46,815 nt of DNA from contig JANXWZ010000029.1 of the NCBI GenBank assembly GCA_025350865.1, positions 1 to 46,815 on the forward strand. The letters run 5' to 3'. This DNA is from Rhodanobacteraceae bacterium (lineage in GTDB: Bacteria > Acidobacteriota > Terriglobia > Terriglobales > Acidobacteriaceae). Positions 9,901-18,306 of the stretch are shown piece after piece. Each line of letters begins with the position of its first letter. Position 1 is the first letter of the stretch. The position numbers and the translations under genes were made by a program. The notes beneath the pieces were generated by a model that was not told the DNA's origin, searched no databases, and saw only the letters and a program-made list of their open reading frames with translations.

Positions 9901-10080
9901 GATCTCTTCCGCCGACCACGCAGGGTTCTGCGTGATGATTTCAACCAATGGAGGCGATGGGTCGGGGTATGCTTCGACATCCAGCTTCAAAGCGCCAAAC
10001 GTGCCAGCCGCAAGGGACGCGGCCAGTACGATAAGCAAGACGGTGCGATAGCGCAGAAGTGTGGCGACGAGTGCTTGCAT
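7000..10080 (-). CDS. CzcA-type heavy-metal RND efflux pump, inner membrane subunit
   Basis: 1026 residues, close to the usual 1030-1060 for heavy-metal RND pumps. This is the proton-driven trimer of a tripartite exporter that moves divalent metal ions out of the cell. It shows an N-terminal helix, a large periplasmic loop beginning with VEAYPDPSPPLVEI, six central helices, a second periplasmic loop and six C-terminal helices. The fourth helix has GAIDFGILVD...VLE with the Asp, Asp and Glu of CzcA-like pumps. Cu/Ag-type CusA lacks the first Asp, so divalent cations are likelier than Cu or Ag. The ATG follows the czcB stop after one base (TGACATG), so it is translationally coupled. The exact metal is not decided. 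Confidence 0.88.
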   Translation of the reverse strand: MQALVATLLRYRTVLLIVLAASLAAGTFGALKLDVEAYPDPSPPLVEIITQNPAWSAEEIEQQVTAPIELTLNGTPQLEQIRSISIFGLSDVKLYFKFSSDLFHDRQEILARLQTLQLPMNLQPQLSPWSPIGEIYRYQLTGPYSLNDLKATQDWLVRRELKKVPGVIDITTFGGTTRQYQVEPDPAKLLAYGVTLPQITLAIQNSNANAGGNYLSIGDQNVNVRSLGLLKSVDDIGNVVVAQKNGTPVLVHDVATVKEGFQPRLGKIGRNGQSDIVEAIVLLQKDEQSLPALKALKDEIAELNHGSLLPTGMHISTIYDRTKLIDLTTHTVKHVIVTGLVLVTLILLLMLGDLRTTLIAAATIPFAVLFSFSMMALTGHSANLISIGAIDFGILVDASIVVLESVFRRLSRRDADTDAATAIVQGVEEAARPVLFSTLIILIAFVPLFTMQGVPGKIFAPMSVTYGFALTGALIFALIFAPVLSDVFARKRAAGEANPQVDHGTFLSRFFAKHYAVALDRTILWPKLVWSVAGVLLLAAGVVFVFAIGGEFMPPLEEGNLWIRATLPQDISFERSASLGDQIRADLATFPEVSQVVSQVGRPDDGTDITTFNNLEFGVELKPADEWPKAVHENKDKLIAQMQQKLSKYPGVVLGFSQTIQDNVEEAMSGVKGENSLKLFGDKLDELTRLADQIQQVMGQVPGVADSGVFKVNGQPSMVIDVNRAKAARYGIAPADVNAAVQAAVGGAPISQMIEGDRRFDITLRYPEQDRSGPEAVGRILLPTSDGGRVPLSQVADIAIREGSFMIYREGGRRYIPIKFSVRGRDLSATIVDLQNQMARKVKLPQGYSYSWAGEFDSLRKEQQRLAIIIPISLTVIFLLLYLQFQSWTDAMIILATLPFCAIGGIFALLVTHTAFSISAAVGFTSLTGVATLAAVVFLSGIRRLQHTHPGPAALREGALEELRPVLMACFAAGLGLLPAAVMNGIGAQAQQPLARVVVGGMVTTVLAVLHLIPLMASRAGNKQRS

Positions 10081-10081
10081 G

Positions 10082-11176
10082 TCAGTCTCCCACCGGCTCG
10101 CGAAGGAATGCCGCGCCTTCGGTCACGATGCGGTCACCGTCGCGCAGACCAGAGACGATTTCGATCTGATTACCACGAGTCGCGCCCGTCTTCACCTGAC
10201 GCAGTGCGTATTTGCCATCACTGGATGGAACGTAAACACCAGTGGCATTGCCTTCATGCAGCACGGCAGCCAGAGGCACGAAGATCCGAGCCAATGCAGG
10301 CTGAGCGACGCGCAACCTGGCGAACATCGCAGGCTTCAATCGATGGCCGGGGTTGGAAAGGACGACCCTTACCTTGACCGCGTGCGTGGCCGGATCGAAC
10401 GAGTCTCCGACGTTCGCGATCGAGCCATGAAACGTTTCGTTGGGATAGGCGGAGAAGGTAATGTCGACTGGGTCATGCCGGTGTACGACACTGAGATCCT
10501 GCTCAAAGAGATCGCCCGTAACCCAAATGGTATCGAGGTTCGCAATCGTCGCGATACCGCTCGTGGTCTCGAGGGACCGCTGCATCTCTCCGTTGGCTGT
10601 GCCGGTTTCGAGGACGGTCCCGCTGATGGGCGAGGTGATGGCGGTCATGTCCGTTGTGCCGTTTTCGGAAAAGCCCAATTCTCTGATGCGCTGTCGGGCC
10701 CGCTCCTGCTCGGCGTGCGCCGCGGCATCGACTGCGGTCAATTCCTGGAAGTCAGCCTGCGACATGACTTCGTGAGCGACCAGAAGTTTACCCCGCTCGA
10801 GCGCGTTGTCCGCGCGCAGCACCTCGATGCGCCCCTTCTCGAAGTCGGTTCGCGCCTGCGCTACGTCACCGCTCTGCAGCATCGCGATGCTCTGCCCTTT
10901 CTGGACTTCCTGTCCGGCGGCGAGCGAGAAGTTCAGCAAGCGACCGCTGAGCGGGGCATAGATGTGCACGAGGTGGGCGGGGTCAGCTTCCACGCGACCA
11001 GGCAATTCCAGCCAGGTGTCGCTGCTTTGCAGGTGGACAGCCTCAACCTTGATGTTGGCGGTTGGCGCGGCCGCCAAAACAGGTTCGGCTTCATGTTTGC
11101 ATCCGGCTATCGAAAGCAGGGCAAGCAGACACATTGACGATCGCGTGATGAGTTCAAACTTGGGACGGTCAGTCAT
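10082..11176 (-). CDS. CzcB-type periplasmic adaptor lipoprotein
   Basis: 364 residues. This is the membrane fusion protein that joins the RND pump to the outer membrane channel. A signal sequence ends in the lipobox LSIAGC (Cys about 26), predicting a lipoprotein. The lipoyl half-motifs (HIYAPLSGRLL and AITSPISGTV) flank a coiled-coil hairpin of about 90 residues, followed by a beta-barrel domain with TIWVTGDLFEQDL and DPATHAVKVRVVL. The start ATG overlaps the stop of the czcC-like gene by 4 nt. It belongs to the same operon as the pump gene. Confidence 0.9.
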   Translation of the reverse strand: MTDRPKFELITRSSMCLLALLSIAGCKHEAEPVLAAAPTANIKVEAVHLQSSDTWLELPGRVEADPAHLVHIYAPLSGRLLNFSLAAGQEVQKGQSIAMLQSGDVAQARTDFEKGRIEVLRADNALERGKLLVAHEVMSQADFQELTAVDAAAHAEQERARQRIRELGFSENGTTDMTAITSPISGTVLETGTANGEMQRSLETTSGIATIANLDTIWVTGDLFEQDLSVVHRHDPVDITFSAYPNETFHGSIANVGDSFDPATHAVKVRVVLSNPGHRLKPAMFARLRVAQPALARIFVPLAAVLHEGNATGVYVPSSDGKYALRQVKTGATRGNQIEIVSGLRDGDRIVTEGAAFLREPVGD

Positions 11177-12426
11177 GGAAGGATCTCCGTTTGCGCGGCG
11201 TAGCTTAGTTGTTCCAGCGTGAGCAGGAGTTGCAACTTGGCATTGAGCGAGGAAAGGTTGACCTGCCTGTAGTCGGCGAGCGCGCTGAGGTAGTCGAGCA
11301 GGGTGGTGTTGCCGTTGCGATAGCTAAACTCGAGGTTGTCGCGTACGTGTGCGGCTTCTGCGACGTACTTCAGGCGGTAGCGCCCGGCCTGCGCTTGTGC
11401 GGTCTGGTAACCGGCCCAGGCAGTGTCAACATCAGAGAGCACCTGATGCTGTGCGGCGGTCAGCGCGAGGCGGCTGCTTTCGAGCTCGTAGCGGGCACGC
11501 TGCTTTTCGCCCTGATTCCGATCGAACAAGCGCAACGGAATGTTGATGCTGCCACCGACGGTGTTGGAATCGCCCGCACGTTCGTACTCGCCTTCGATCA
11601 CTGGGTCGGCCGAGCCGTTCGCGGTGGCCAGCTTGACTGTAGCGGCGTTGACCTGCACCTGCGCCTCCGCTGCCTTCAGATCCGGCCGGTTGGCCAGGGC
11701 CGCTGCGCGAAGATCGTCCAGCGTAGGCGTGATCGCGGGTGGATCGAGCGAGCCGACGATTGTTAGCGTGTCGGCAGAAGAGGTGATGCCGAGCAGAGTT
11801 TGAAGGGAAATAACACCCTGCCGAAGCGTCAGCTGTGCATTCTCGAGATCTGACTCGAAGCCGGCGAGCTGGAGCTCCACACGGTCGAAGTCGGTCTGGT
11901 CGATCGCCCCTGCATCGAGCCGGACTCGCATGAGTGCGACGGTTTTGCGATAGCCTTCGAGGTTGTCATTTGAGATCGCCAATGCCTCTTTGGCGTAGAG
12001 AATCCGCGAGAAAGCCTGCCGCACGGCGAGATCGATTTGCCTGCGTTGGTCGTCGGCTTGAAGTGCCGCGAGCGCAGTTGTGTCACGCGCCGTTTCCAGA
12101 CGGATCTGTCGCTTGTTGCCGCGTTCAAACAGGCGCTGCACGCCGAACTGATAGAACGCGGTGCCGTTGGGATCGCCGGGACTCAGAGTGGCCATCTGCG
12201 TGCCAAGGATCGCGCCGGGGTTTTGACGCAGACCAGCCGTGATCTCCTGCGAGCGCACCGCGGCGACATGCTGAGCGAGCGATAGCAACGTCGGATTCGC
12301 GCGATGCGCCAGATCCAGCGCCTGCGGCAGCGTTAAAACGACAGGGGAAGACGGCGTAGCAGCACTCTGCGAACGGCATGCAGACGACGCGAACGATAGA
12401 AACAGGAATAGAAGACAACTGCGCAC
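11173..12426 (-). CDS. CzcC/TolC-type outer membrane efflux channel
   Basis: 417 residues from GTG 12426, which has GAGGTG 8 nt upstream. A longer start at 12453 lacks such a signal. A signal sequence ends in FASSAC, probably a lipobox. Two repeated outer-membrane-efflux (OEP) domains follow, with LTLPQALDLAHRANPTLL at the start and the mirrored helical segments RNGNTTLLDYLSALADYRQ near the end. It forms the trimeric duct of the metal exporter and overlaps the adaptor gene by 4 nt. No regulator gene lies beside the operon. Confidence 0.9.
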   Translation of the reverse strand: MRSCLLFLFLSFASSACRSQSAATPSSPVVLTLPQALDLAHRANPTLLSLAQHVAAVRSQEITAGLRQNPGAILGTQMATLSPGDPNGTAFYQFGVQRLFERGNKRQIRLETARDTTALAALQADDQRRQIDLAVRQAFSRILYAKEALAISNDNLEGYRKTVALMRVRLDAGAIDQTDFDRVELQLAGFESDLENAQLTLRQGVISLQTLLGITSSADTLTIVGSLDPPAITPTLDDLRAAALANRPDLKAAEAQVQVNAATVKLATANGSADPVIEGEYERAGDSNTVGGSINIPLRLFDRNQGEKQRARYELESSRLALTAAQHQVLSDVDTAWAGYQTAQAQAGRYRLKYVAEAAHVRDNLEFSYRNGNTTLLDYLSALADYRQVNLSSLNAKLQLLLTLEQLSYAAQTEILP

Positions 12427-12493
12427 GATAAGCGCACCTCGGTCATTTCCCACCGTGGAAGAACAAAATGTTTTGGAAAAGGGGGGGAGCGGT

Positions 12494-12934
12494 CTACGCC
12501 GTTAGGGGCGGAGGGCGGAGCCGCTGCGACCGAGCGAGACGCTCAGCAAGGGTACGGGTGTCCGTCTGCACCTTGTGAGATACGCGCATGTTCAACATGC
12601 CGTGGACCACGAGTCGGAAACAAAACTCTACGGCGATCTGCTTGCTGAGCCCAGCCGTCAAACCTTCCGACGCAAGACGCCAGGTTTGACCGGAAAGCGG
12701 CAACGCTGCGGGTGTTTCCAGTAGGTCATCGGTTATGGAAATGATGGGCAGAAGGATGAAGCACAACACCACCGTCAACATCAGCGCGGACGCTAACGGA
12801 AGCTTCACGCGGCCGCGTCGTACGCCCTGGAACGCGAGCCCCAGCAAGATCACCGAGGTCACAACCCAGACGATATTTAGAAGTAGCTCCACGTTTCCAT
12901 TATGCACGACGTTTCGTGCCAAACGCGTCGACAA
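12494..12934 (-). CDS. Small two-helix membrane protein upstream of the metal efflux genes
   Basis: Up to 146 residues, with two transmembrane segments (about 18-37 and 46-67) followed by a LPIISITDDLLE motif and a basic C-terminal tail. Small membrane proteins with a similar P-[IV]-[IV]-S-x-TDDL motif are, as far as I recall, found beside heavy-metal efflux operons in related bacteria, but no function is known to me. It lies 67 nt upstream of czcC in the same direction and may be the first gene of that operon. The start is uncertain: TTG 12934 is the longest, GTG 12892 places the first helix at the N-terminus and has GGAA just upstream. Confidence 0.55.
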   Translation of the reverse strand: MSTRLARNVVHNGNVELLLNIVWVVTSVILLGLAFQGVRRGRVKLPLASALMLTVVLCFILLPIISITDDLLETPAALPLSGQTWRLASEGLTAGLSKQIAVEFCFRLVVHGMLNMRVSHKVQTDTRTLAERLARSQRLRPPPLTA

Positions 12935-13117
12935 AAGCGTTCTATCGCGATCTCCGGGTGGCAGTTGGGCTGCCTGTCATCCCTTGAAGTGACGACTACG
13001 CGGTTCTCTCCGATGCCTGGCGAGCGTACGAATTCGCTGGCTATCGCGGACCGCGACGGCGTCCAGAAAGTGCTGCGATAGATTGGGGAGTCTTCAGGTT
13101 CTACTTAGCATTGGTCG

Positions 13118-13123
13118 GATAAT
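13118..13123 (+). promoter_or_regulatory. -10 box of the TonB-dependent receptor gene
   Basis: GATAAT lies 11 nt before ATG 13135. No -35 box of quality and no Shine-Dalgarno are visible, so the leader would be only about 4 nt. From 12935 to 13117 I see nothing else. Confidence 0.4.
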
Positions 13124-13134
13124 ATGCGTTCAGA

Positions 13135-16125
13135 ATGCTAAAAGGACAGTCGAAACTCTTCTGGTTCTATCTGCTTGTCTTCTCGTGTGTCATGCAAGTG
13201 GAGGCCCGGGCCAATCCGCAAATTGACACGCAAAGTGCCTCATCCCCCGTTGCGGGGACAATCCGCGGACAGATCGTCGACCCGACGAAGGCGTTAATCC
13301 CCGACGCGAATATCACGCTCCTCACGACGTCAGGCAAGGCGGTGGCCACGGCTGTCTCGGATGCCAGGGCGGAGTTCCAATTTCGTGGACTAGAGCCAGG
13401 CGACTACACGATCCAGGTCAGGTCCAACGGTTTCGCTCCATTTCAATCCGGCGTCATTGCACTCGCAGCAAATCAGGCAAAGCGACTCGATATCGCGTTG
13501 GCGGTGCTAGGGAATGACGTGAGTGTTATGGTCACCGACGATATTCCCCAAGTGAACGTCGAAGCCGATGGGAACGCGAGCGCCGTTGTTCTCAAGGGCA
13601 ATGATCTGGACGCGCTCGCCGACGATCCGGACGAACTGGCAAACGAACTTTCCGCATTGGCTGGGCCATCCGCTGGCCCCAATGGCGGCGAAATCTTTAT
13701 CGATGGCTTCAGCGGCGGCGTGCTTCCTCCGAAATCATCGATCCTTGCAATCCGGGTCAATCAAAATCCCTTCTCGGCCGAATTCGATCGACTTGGCTAC
13801 GGACGCATCGAGATCCTCACCAAACCCGGTTCCGAAAAGCTGCATGGCCAGGCTCTTCTGCAAGGAAACGAAAAGTTATTTAACACCGGCAACCCCTTTG
13901 CCCGCAGCATTCCCGACTACTACAGCTATCAGTTCAGCGGTTCGCTGAGCGGAGCAATCTCAAGAAGCGCGTCTTTCGCTTTGAATCTCGACGCTCGCGA
14001 CCAGCAAAGCGTCAACACCTGGGTCATTCCGAACGCGGTACTGCCCAACAGCGCGGGCGTCTACGTGGACAACATCAACTATCCCGTCAGCCTGCTAAGC
14101 CCCCACGTTCGCGACAACGCTTCCCTGCGCTTCGATTGGCAACTGGCCAGGAAGACCACCATGACCGCCCGCTACGGCTTCTGGTACGAGAACGAAAAAG
14201 GCAATCTTGACTCGGGCCCCGGCACGCTCGCGAGCGGCTCAACGCACGAATCAAACTCCGACCACACCGTTCAACTCTCAAGCACAACCATCGTCAATGA
14301 CCATTTCATCAATGAAAGTCGTCTTCAATTCGAACGTCACAACGAGAACCACTACGCCGACTCGACAGCGCGCACTATCGGCGTCGCCGGCAATTTTGTT
14401 GGGGGAGGCTTTACGGGCCAAACCAGCCAGGATCACCGCCTGGCGCTCGAATTCCAGAATTTCAGTACGCTCAGCATCAAGCAGCACTCTATCGTCTTCG
14501 GCACGCGCCTTCGCGACAACCGTGACGCCAACAACAGCAGCGCCAACTTCAATGGCCGCTTCGATTTCTCGCCCGTCACGATCGGAAACAATACCTACTC
14601 CTCCAGTGAGGTGTACAAACGCGTCGCCAACGGCCTCGCCACCGGGCAGACCTTCACCAGCCTCGCCGCGCAGGGCTTCGCGCCCTCCTCCGCAAGCTAC
14701 ACAACCGGCAATCCATCCGCCGTTGCCAACGTCTTCGATGCCGCCGTGTTCATCCAGGACAACGTTCGCGTCAATACGCGGCTTACCCTCTCAGGCGGCC
14801 TTCGCTGGGAAGCCCAGAATCACATCGCCGACCACAATGACTGGGCTCCACGCGTCGCCGTCGTCTACGCACTCGATGGCCGCAACGGCAAAAAGGTCAA
14901 AACCGTAGTCCGCGGAGGCTTCGGAGTCTTTTACGACCGGCTCTCCACCGGAAACCTCTTCACCGTCAATCGCTCTAACGGCGTCCGTCAGATTGTCCTC
15001 ACGAAGCCTAGTTGCGGCTCCAACGCAACTTCGCTGGCAGCCCTCGACATGACCGCATGCACCAGCAGCACATCGACCTCAACAGCACCCATCCGCTATC
15101 GCGTCGCACCGGACTACCATGCCCCCTACACCGAACAGGCAGGCGCCACCATTGAGCGCCAATTACTCTCCGGAACCAGCGTCACGCTCACCTATCTTTA
15201 TTCCTTCGGAGTCCACCAGCAGGTCCTGCGCAACGCCAACCAGGCGATCGGAGGCGCAACGCCGACAACTTCACAAAGCTACCTCTACGAGTTCTTTCCG
15301 GAAGGCATCTTCAAGCAGAACCAGGTCATCACCAGCGTGAAAACCCGGCTCGGCAAAAACCTTGCCCTCAGCGGCTTCTACACCTACTCCAACGCAATCA
15401 GCAACGGCGCAGGAGCCGGTGGCAACAGCGCCGTCTCTAATGCCTACAACCTCGATCAGGACCTGGGCCGCGCCGGCTTCGTTCTCAAACACGTAGCCTT
15501 CCTCACCGGAACTTACGATGGCCCTTGGGGACTCTCCTTCAATCCCTTCATCATTGCGCAGTCAGGGCGGCCATTCAACATCACCCTCGCCTCCGACCCG
15601 CTCAATAACCTCTTCAATCAGCGGCCCACCTACGCCACCTCATCCACGCCCACAGCCAACCGCGTCGACACTCCGTTCGGCATCCTCGATAGTGCCGCAC
15701 TTCCCGGCGAGCAACTCGTACCCATCAACCTCGGCACCAGCCCGTCATCCTTTGCTGTAAACCTGCGCATCAGCCGAGGATTCTCCTTCGGGGGCAAAAC
15801 CGCGTCTACCCGCGGTGCCGACGATGCCTCTATGACTACCGCTCCAACCAGCACCACCACGCGCGGAGATCGCGGAGGCCCCGGTGGAGGAAGCCTGGCT
15901 GGCAGCGTCCCTTCTGCCTCCTCCGCTACCAAAGAACCCGGTCGCAAATACGCCCTGCGCTTCAGCGTCCAGGCTCTCAACGTCTTCAACAACATCAACT
16001 ACGGCATCCCAATCGGCGTCCTTGGCTCCCCCTACTTCAACCGCCCCACCTCGCTCATCGGGGGCGCCTACAGCACAGGCTCAGCAGCTCGCCGCGTATT
16101 CATACAAACAACCTTCTCTTTCTAA
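13135..16125 (+). CDS. TonB-dependent receptor, Oar-like, with N-terminal carboxypeptidase regulatory-like domain
   Basis: 996 residues. A signal peptide (KLFWFYLLVFSCVMQVEARA) is followed by a carboxypeptidase-D regulatory-like beta-sandwich (about 40-125, GTIRGQIVDPTKALIPDANITLL). A reduced plug region comes next (about 150-250, IFIDGFSGG...ILAIRVNQNPFSAEFDRLGYGRIEI), and then a long beta-barrel that ends in the aromatic terminus TTFSF. This is the Oar/OmpA-like TonB receptor type that is amplified in Acidobacteriota and often linked to uptake of glycans or peptides. The substrate is unknown, and no transporter is encoded next to it. A low-complexity Ser/Thr/Gly stretch lies near residues 890-940. 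Confidence 0.88.
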   Translation: MLKGQSKLFWFYLLVFSCVMQVEARANPQIDTQSASSPVAGTIRGQIVDPTKALIPDANITLLTTSGKAVATAVSDARAEFQFRGLEPGDYTIQVRSNGFAPFQSGVIALAANQAKRLDIALAVLGNDVSVMVTDDIPQVNVEADGNASAVVLKGNDLDALADDPDELANELSALAGPSAGPNGGEIFIDGFSGGVLPPKSSILAIRVNQNPFSAEFDRLGYGRIEILTKPGSEKLHGQALLQGNEKLFNTGNPFARSIPDYYSYQFSGSLSGAISRSASFALNLDARDQQSVNTWVIPNAVLPNSAGVYVDNINYPVSLLSPHVRDNASLRFDWQLARKTTMTARYGFWYENEKGNLDSGPGTLASGSTHESNSDHTVQLSSTTIVNDHFINESRLQFERHNENHYADSTARTIGVAGNFVGGGFTGQTSQDHRLALEFQNFSTLSIKQHSIVFGTRLRDNRDANNSSANFNGRFDFSPVTIGNNTYSSSEVYKRVANGLATGQTFTSLAAQGFAPSSASYTTGNPSAVANVFDAAVFIQDNVRVNTRLTLSGGLRWEAQNHIADHNDWAPRVAVVYALDGRNGKKVKTVVRGGFGVFYDRLSTGNLFTVNRSNGVRQIVLTKPSCGSNATSLAALDMTACTSSTSTSTAPIRYRVAPDYHAPYTEQAGATIERQLLSGTSVTLTYLYSFGVHQQVLRNANQAIGGATPTTSQSYLYEFFPEGIFKQNQVITSVKTRLGKNLALSGFYTYSNAISNGAGAGGNSAVSNAYNLDQDLGRAGFVLKHVAFLTGTYDGPWGLSFNPFIIAQSGRPFNITLASDPLNNLFNQRPTYATSSTPTANRVDTPFGILDSAALPGEQLVPINLGTSPSSFAVNLRISRGFSFGGKTASTRGADDASMTTAPTSTTTRGDRGGPGGGSLAGSVPSASSATKEPGRKYALRFSVQALNVFNNINYGIPIGVLGSPYFNRPTSLIGGAYSTGSAARRVFIQTTFSF

Positions 16126-16333
16126 GCGTGAGCGCGTGCAGGGCTTGCCGAATGCCCACCAACTGAGTGCCGCCCCTTCGCACAGAGCGGATCCTCAGGG
16201 GCCGCTCCTGCGATGCTCCGAATCGTCACTTGTCTTCGATCAATTGGCGCACATTCTCCAGCCGACTTGACATGAGATCCGCAAATTCAATCTCTGCGCT
16301 GCTCCTCAACCGCCTCCTCAATACGTTCGTCCA

Positions 16334-16686
16334 GTGTTAGGCTCTGCGGTGCCGATCCCACCAACAATGTGTATGGTGCTGCATCGCTTGGCCTACGGTG
16401 GTGACGGCGGCGCAGCGACCGCCGCGTCGCTTTCCAGTCCTCAAGGCATTTCCGTGGATAGCGCGGGTACCCTTTACATTGTCAATTCCAAGAATTACCG
16501 CATCCGTAAGGTAACTCCGGGAGGAGTTATTTCACGGCCGCCGGTAACGGCTTGATTGGCTTTAGTGGGGATTGCGGAGCGGCTCCTAGCGCAGCATTGG
16601 CTGGCCCTTGGTCGGTCGCCACCGACAGCGTCCCACTATCCGCTCCCAGACGCCAATTTTCGATGTACCCGCAACTCGAATATTGA
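16334..16686 (+). pseudogene. Decayed NHL-repeat protein fragment
   Basis: One frame (16394-16530) encodes YGGDGGAATAASLSSPQGISVD...GTLYIVNSKNYRIRKVTPGGVI, a textbook NHL repeat. The next repeat (TAAGNGLIGFSGDCGAAPSAALAGP, then WSVATDS) continues in another frame from about 16531, so one frameshift separates two adjoining repeats. No start, signal peptide or further repeats remain, and the reading frame stops at 16686. It is a remnant of a longer beta-propeller protein. Nothing else was recognised between 16126 and 16797, apart from short open stretches without homology. Confidence 0.7.
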
Positions 16687-16797
16687 TGGCCGTACCGAGA
16701 GTTGGCTTCCGGAGTATTTTGGGGACAGGGAAAAACAGCATTTGCTAGGTTTTCAGTAAGTTCTTAGGATGCCTTGGGACTGCCTGGAACGAGGTTG

Positions 16798-16889
16798 TGG
16801 CGGAGAGTGGGGGATTCGAACCCCCGGTACAGGTTTCCCCGTACAACGGTTTAGCAAACCGTCGCCTTCAGCCACTCGGCCAACTCTCC
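16798..16889 (-). tRNA. tRNA-Ser(GCT)
   Basis: Read on the minus strand, the acceptor arms are GGAGAGT (16889-16883) and ACTCTCC (16808-16802). The anticodon stem is ACGGT/ACCGT with the loop TTGCTAA, giving anticodon GCT for AGC and AGU serine codons. A long variable arm (GTACGGGGAAACCTGTAC) and a T arm with GTTCGAATC follow. The discriminator is G and CCA is encoded (16800-16798). All features fit a class II serine tRNA. Confidence 0.97.
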
Positions 16890-16915
16890 AGCGATCCCGC
16901 AGGATGTAACGCCTA

Positions 16916-16945
16916 ATTATAACCGAGAGCCCCCTAGCGGCCGAA
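16916..16945 (-). promoter_or_regulatory. Promoter of tRNA-Ser
   Basis: On the minus strand a perfect TATAAT (16921-16916) is preceded by TTCGGC (16945-16940) with an 18 nt spacer. The predicted start lies about 20 nt before the tRNA. The divergent pseudouridine synthase gene begins 22 nt beyond the -35 box. Confidence 0.6.
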
Positions 16946-16966
16946 TCCAGCTCGCCATAGCCTACG

Positions 16967-18097
16967 ATGGAAACAGCACCATCTGGAGCCTCCGCGATGC
17001 CGTCGAAAAATATGCTGCCCAAAGGTCATCGCCACCGCTCCGTCCGCGCCGAGTACGTCGCCACGCGCGGCGTTGAGCCAGAAATGCCCCCCATCATCCC
17101 CGTCCTCGAGTTTGACGACGATGCTGACGATACTGCCATCCGCACCTTCGCCGCCGACCCAGCCGCCGCCAATATGCGCATCGATATGTACCTCGCGCAG
17201 GCCATGCCGGACATCTCCCGGGCCCGCGTTCAACTGCTCATCGACGCCGGTCAAATCAAGGTCGACGGCCTCGTCCCGAAATCCAAGGACAAACTCAAGG
17301 GCGGCGAGACGATCGAAATCGAAGGCCAGCCGCAGCCCGAACCGCTCCACGCCATCGCCGAAGACATTCCGCTTTCCATTCTCTTCGAAGACAAGTACCT
17401 TGCCATCATCGACAAGCCAGCCGGCATGATGGTCCACGCCGGGGCCGGGTCGACTGACGACGAGCGCAACCGCGGAACCCTCGTCAACGCCCTTCTCTTC
17501 CACCTCGCCAAACTCTCCGATGTCGGCGGCAGCCTCCGCCCCGGTATCGTTCATCGCCTGGACAAGCAGACCTCCGGCGCAATCGTGGTTGCCAAAGACG
17601 ATGTAACCCACCGCAAGCTCGGCGAGATGTTTTCCGACCGCGAGATGCACAAAACCTACATCGCCCTGGCTCACGGCCACCTTGCTAAAGACGACACCAC
17701 CGTCAATCTCCCCATCGCCCGCGACCTCGTCCGCCGCATCCGCATGACCACACGTCGAGCTGATGGCCGCACTGCCGTCTCCCACGTCCATGTCCTCGAA
17801 CGGCTCGCGACTCCCTTCGGCCCGTTCACTCTCGTTGAGGTCAAGATCGAGACCGGCCGCACCCATCAGATTCGCGTCCACCTTCAGTCGCTCGGCCACC
17901 CCGTCGCTGGCGACTTCCTCTACGGGGCACCGCACATCATCCGCGAAGTCTCTGGCGATCGCACCCTCGAACTCGACCGCAACTTCCTCCACGCGGCCCA
18001 GCTGGAGTTCATCCATCCCCGCACTCACGAACCAATCTCGGTGGAAGCTCCGCTGGCTCCGGAACTGGTGGACTTCATTCATACCTTGCAGTCCTGA
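16967..18097 (+). CDS. RluA/RluD-family 23S rRNA pseudouridine synthase
   Basis: 376 residues. An N-terminal extension of about 65 residues precedes an S4 RNA-binding domain (RVQLLIDAGQIKVDG, about 87-101). The catalytic domain follows, with LAIIDKPAGMMVHAG, HRLDKQTSG and the catalytic Asp199, and RTHQIRVH. This order is that of RluD, which converts uridines of helix 69 in 23S rRNA to pseudouridine; other RluA-family targets are possible. Alternative in-frame starts exist at 16997 and 17012, and I see no strong Shine-Dalgarno to choose between them. Divergent from tRNA-Ser. Confidence 0.88.
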   Translation: METAPSGASAMPSKNMLPKGHRHRSVRAEYVATRGVEPEMPPIIPVLEFDDDADDTAIRTFAADPAAANMRIDMYLAQAMPDISRARVQLLIDAGQIKVDGLVPKSKDKLKGGETIEIEGQPQPEPLHAIAEDIPLSILFEDKYLAIIDKPAGMMVHAGAGSTDDERNRGTLVNALLFHLAKLSDVGGSLRPGIVHRLDKQTSGAIVVAKDDVTHRKLGEMFSDREMHKTYIALAHGHLAKDDTTVNLPIARDLVRRIRMTTRRADGRTAVSHVHVLERLATPFGPFTLVEVKIETGRTHQIRVHLQSLGHPVAGDFLYGAPHIIREVSGDRTLELDRNFLHAAQLEFIHPRTHEPISVEAPLAPELVDFIHTLQS

Positions 18098-18150
18098 TCA
18101 GGGTCAGATTTGATGTAACCCACGGAAGCGAGGCAGACCATCAAAATACT

Positions 18151-18180
18151 GAGATTCTTCGCTTTACTTAGAATGACCTC
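18151..18180 (+). repeat. Copy 1 of the GATTCTTCGCT...AGAATGAC interspersed repeat
   Basis: GAGATTCTTCGCTTTACTTAGAATGAC is an imperfect palindrome (ATTCT with AGAAT). Related copies lie at 31157-31182 and 36856-36882. It sits in the 209 nt gap before the M28 peptidase gene. Confidence 0.6.
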
Positions 18181-18306
18181 GGTGGTGGTTGCTAAAGTGA
18201 TAGCGGTCTAGAACATCTCCGTGCGCCTGACGTCCCATGCTCAGGCAGTGGCGAGTGTGCGTGATAAACTTGCTTCAATTCCAAACAATCTCAGGATGGG
18301 TCTTTC

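Noticed and set aside
13000-13110. Possible coding remnant before the TonB receptor gene
   Set aside because: One frame reads like protein for about 40 residues, but there is no start and no recognised family.
16200-16325. Minus-strand frame of about 30 residues (ending RLENVRQLIEDK)
   Set aside because: It is too short, has no Shine-Dalgarno and no known family. It may be a fragment, but that cannot be shown.
16934-18082. Long antisense frame opposite the pseudouridine synthase gene
   Set aside because: The plus-strand frame has all RluD motifs. The antisense product is a Gly/Asp/Val-rich sequence without motifs, a typical shadow in GC-rich DNA.
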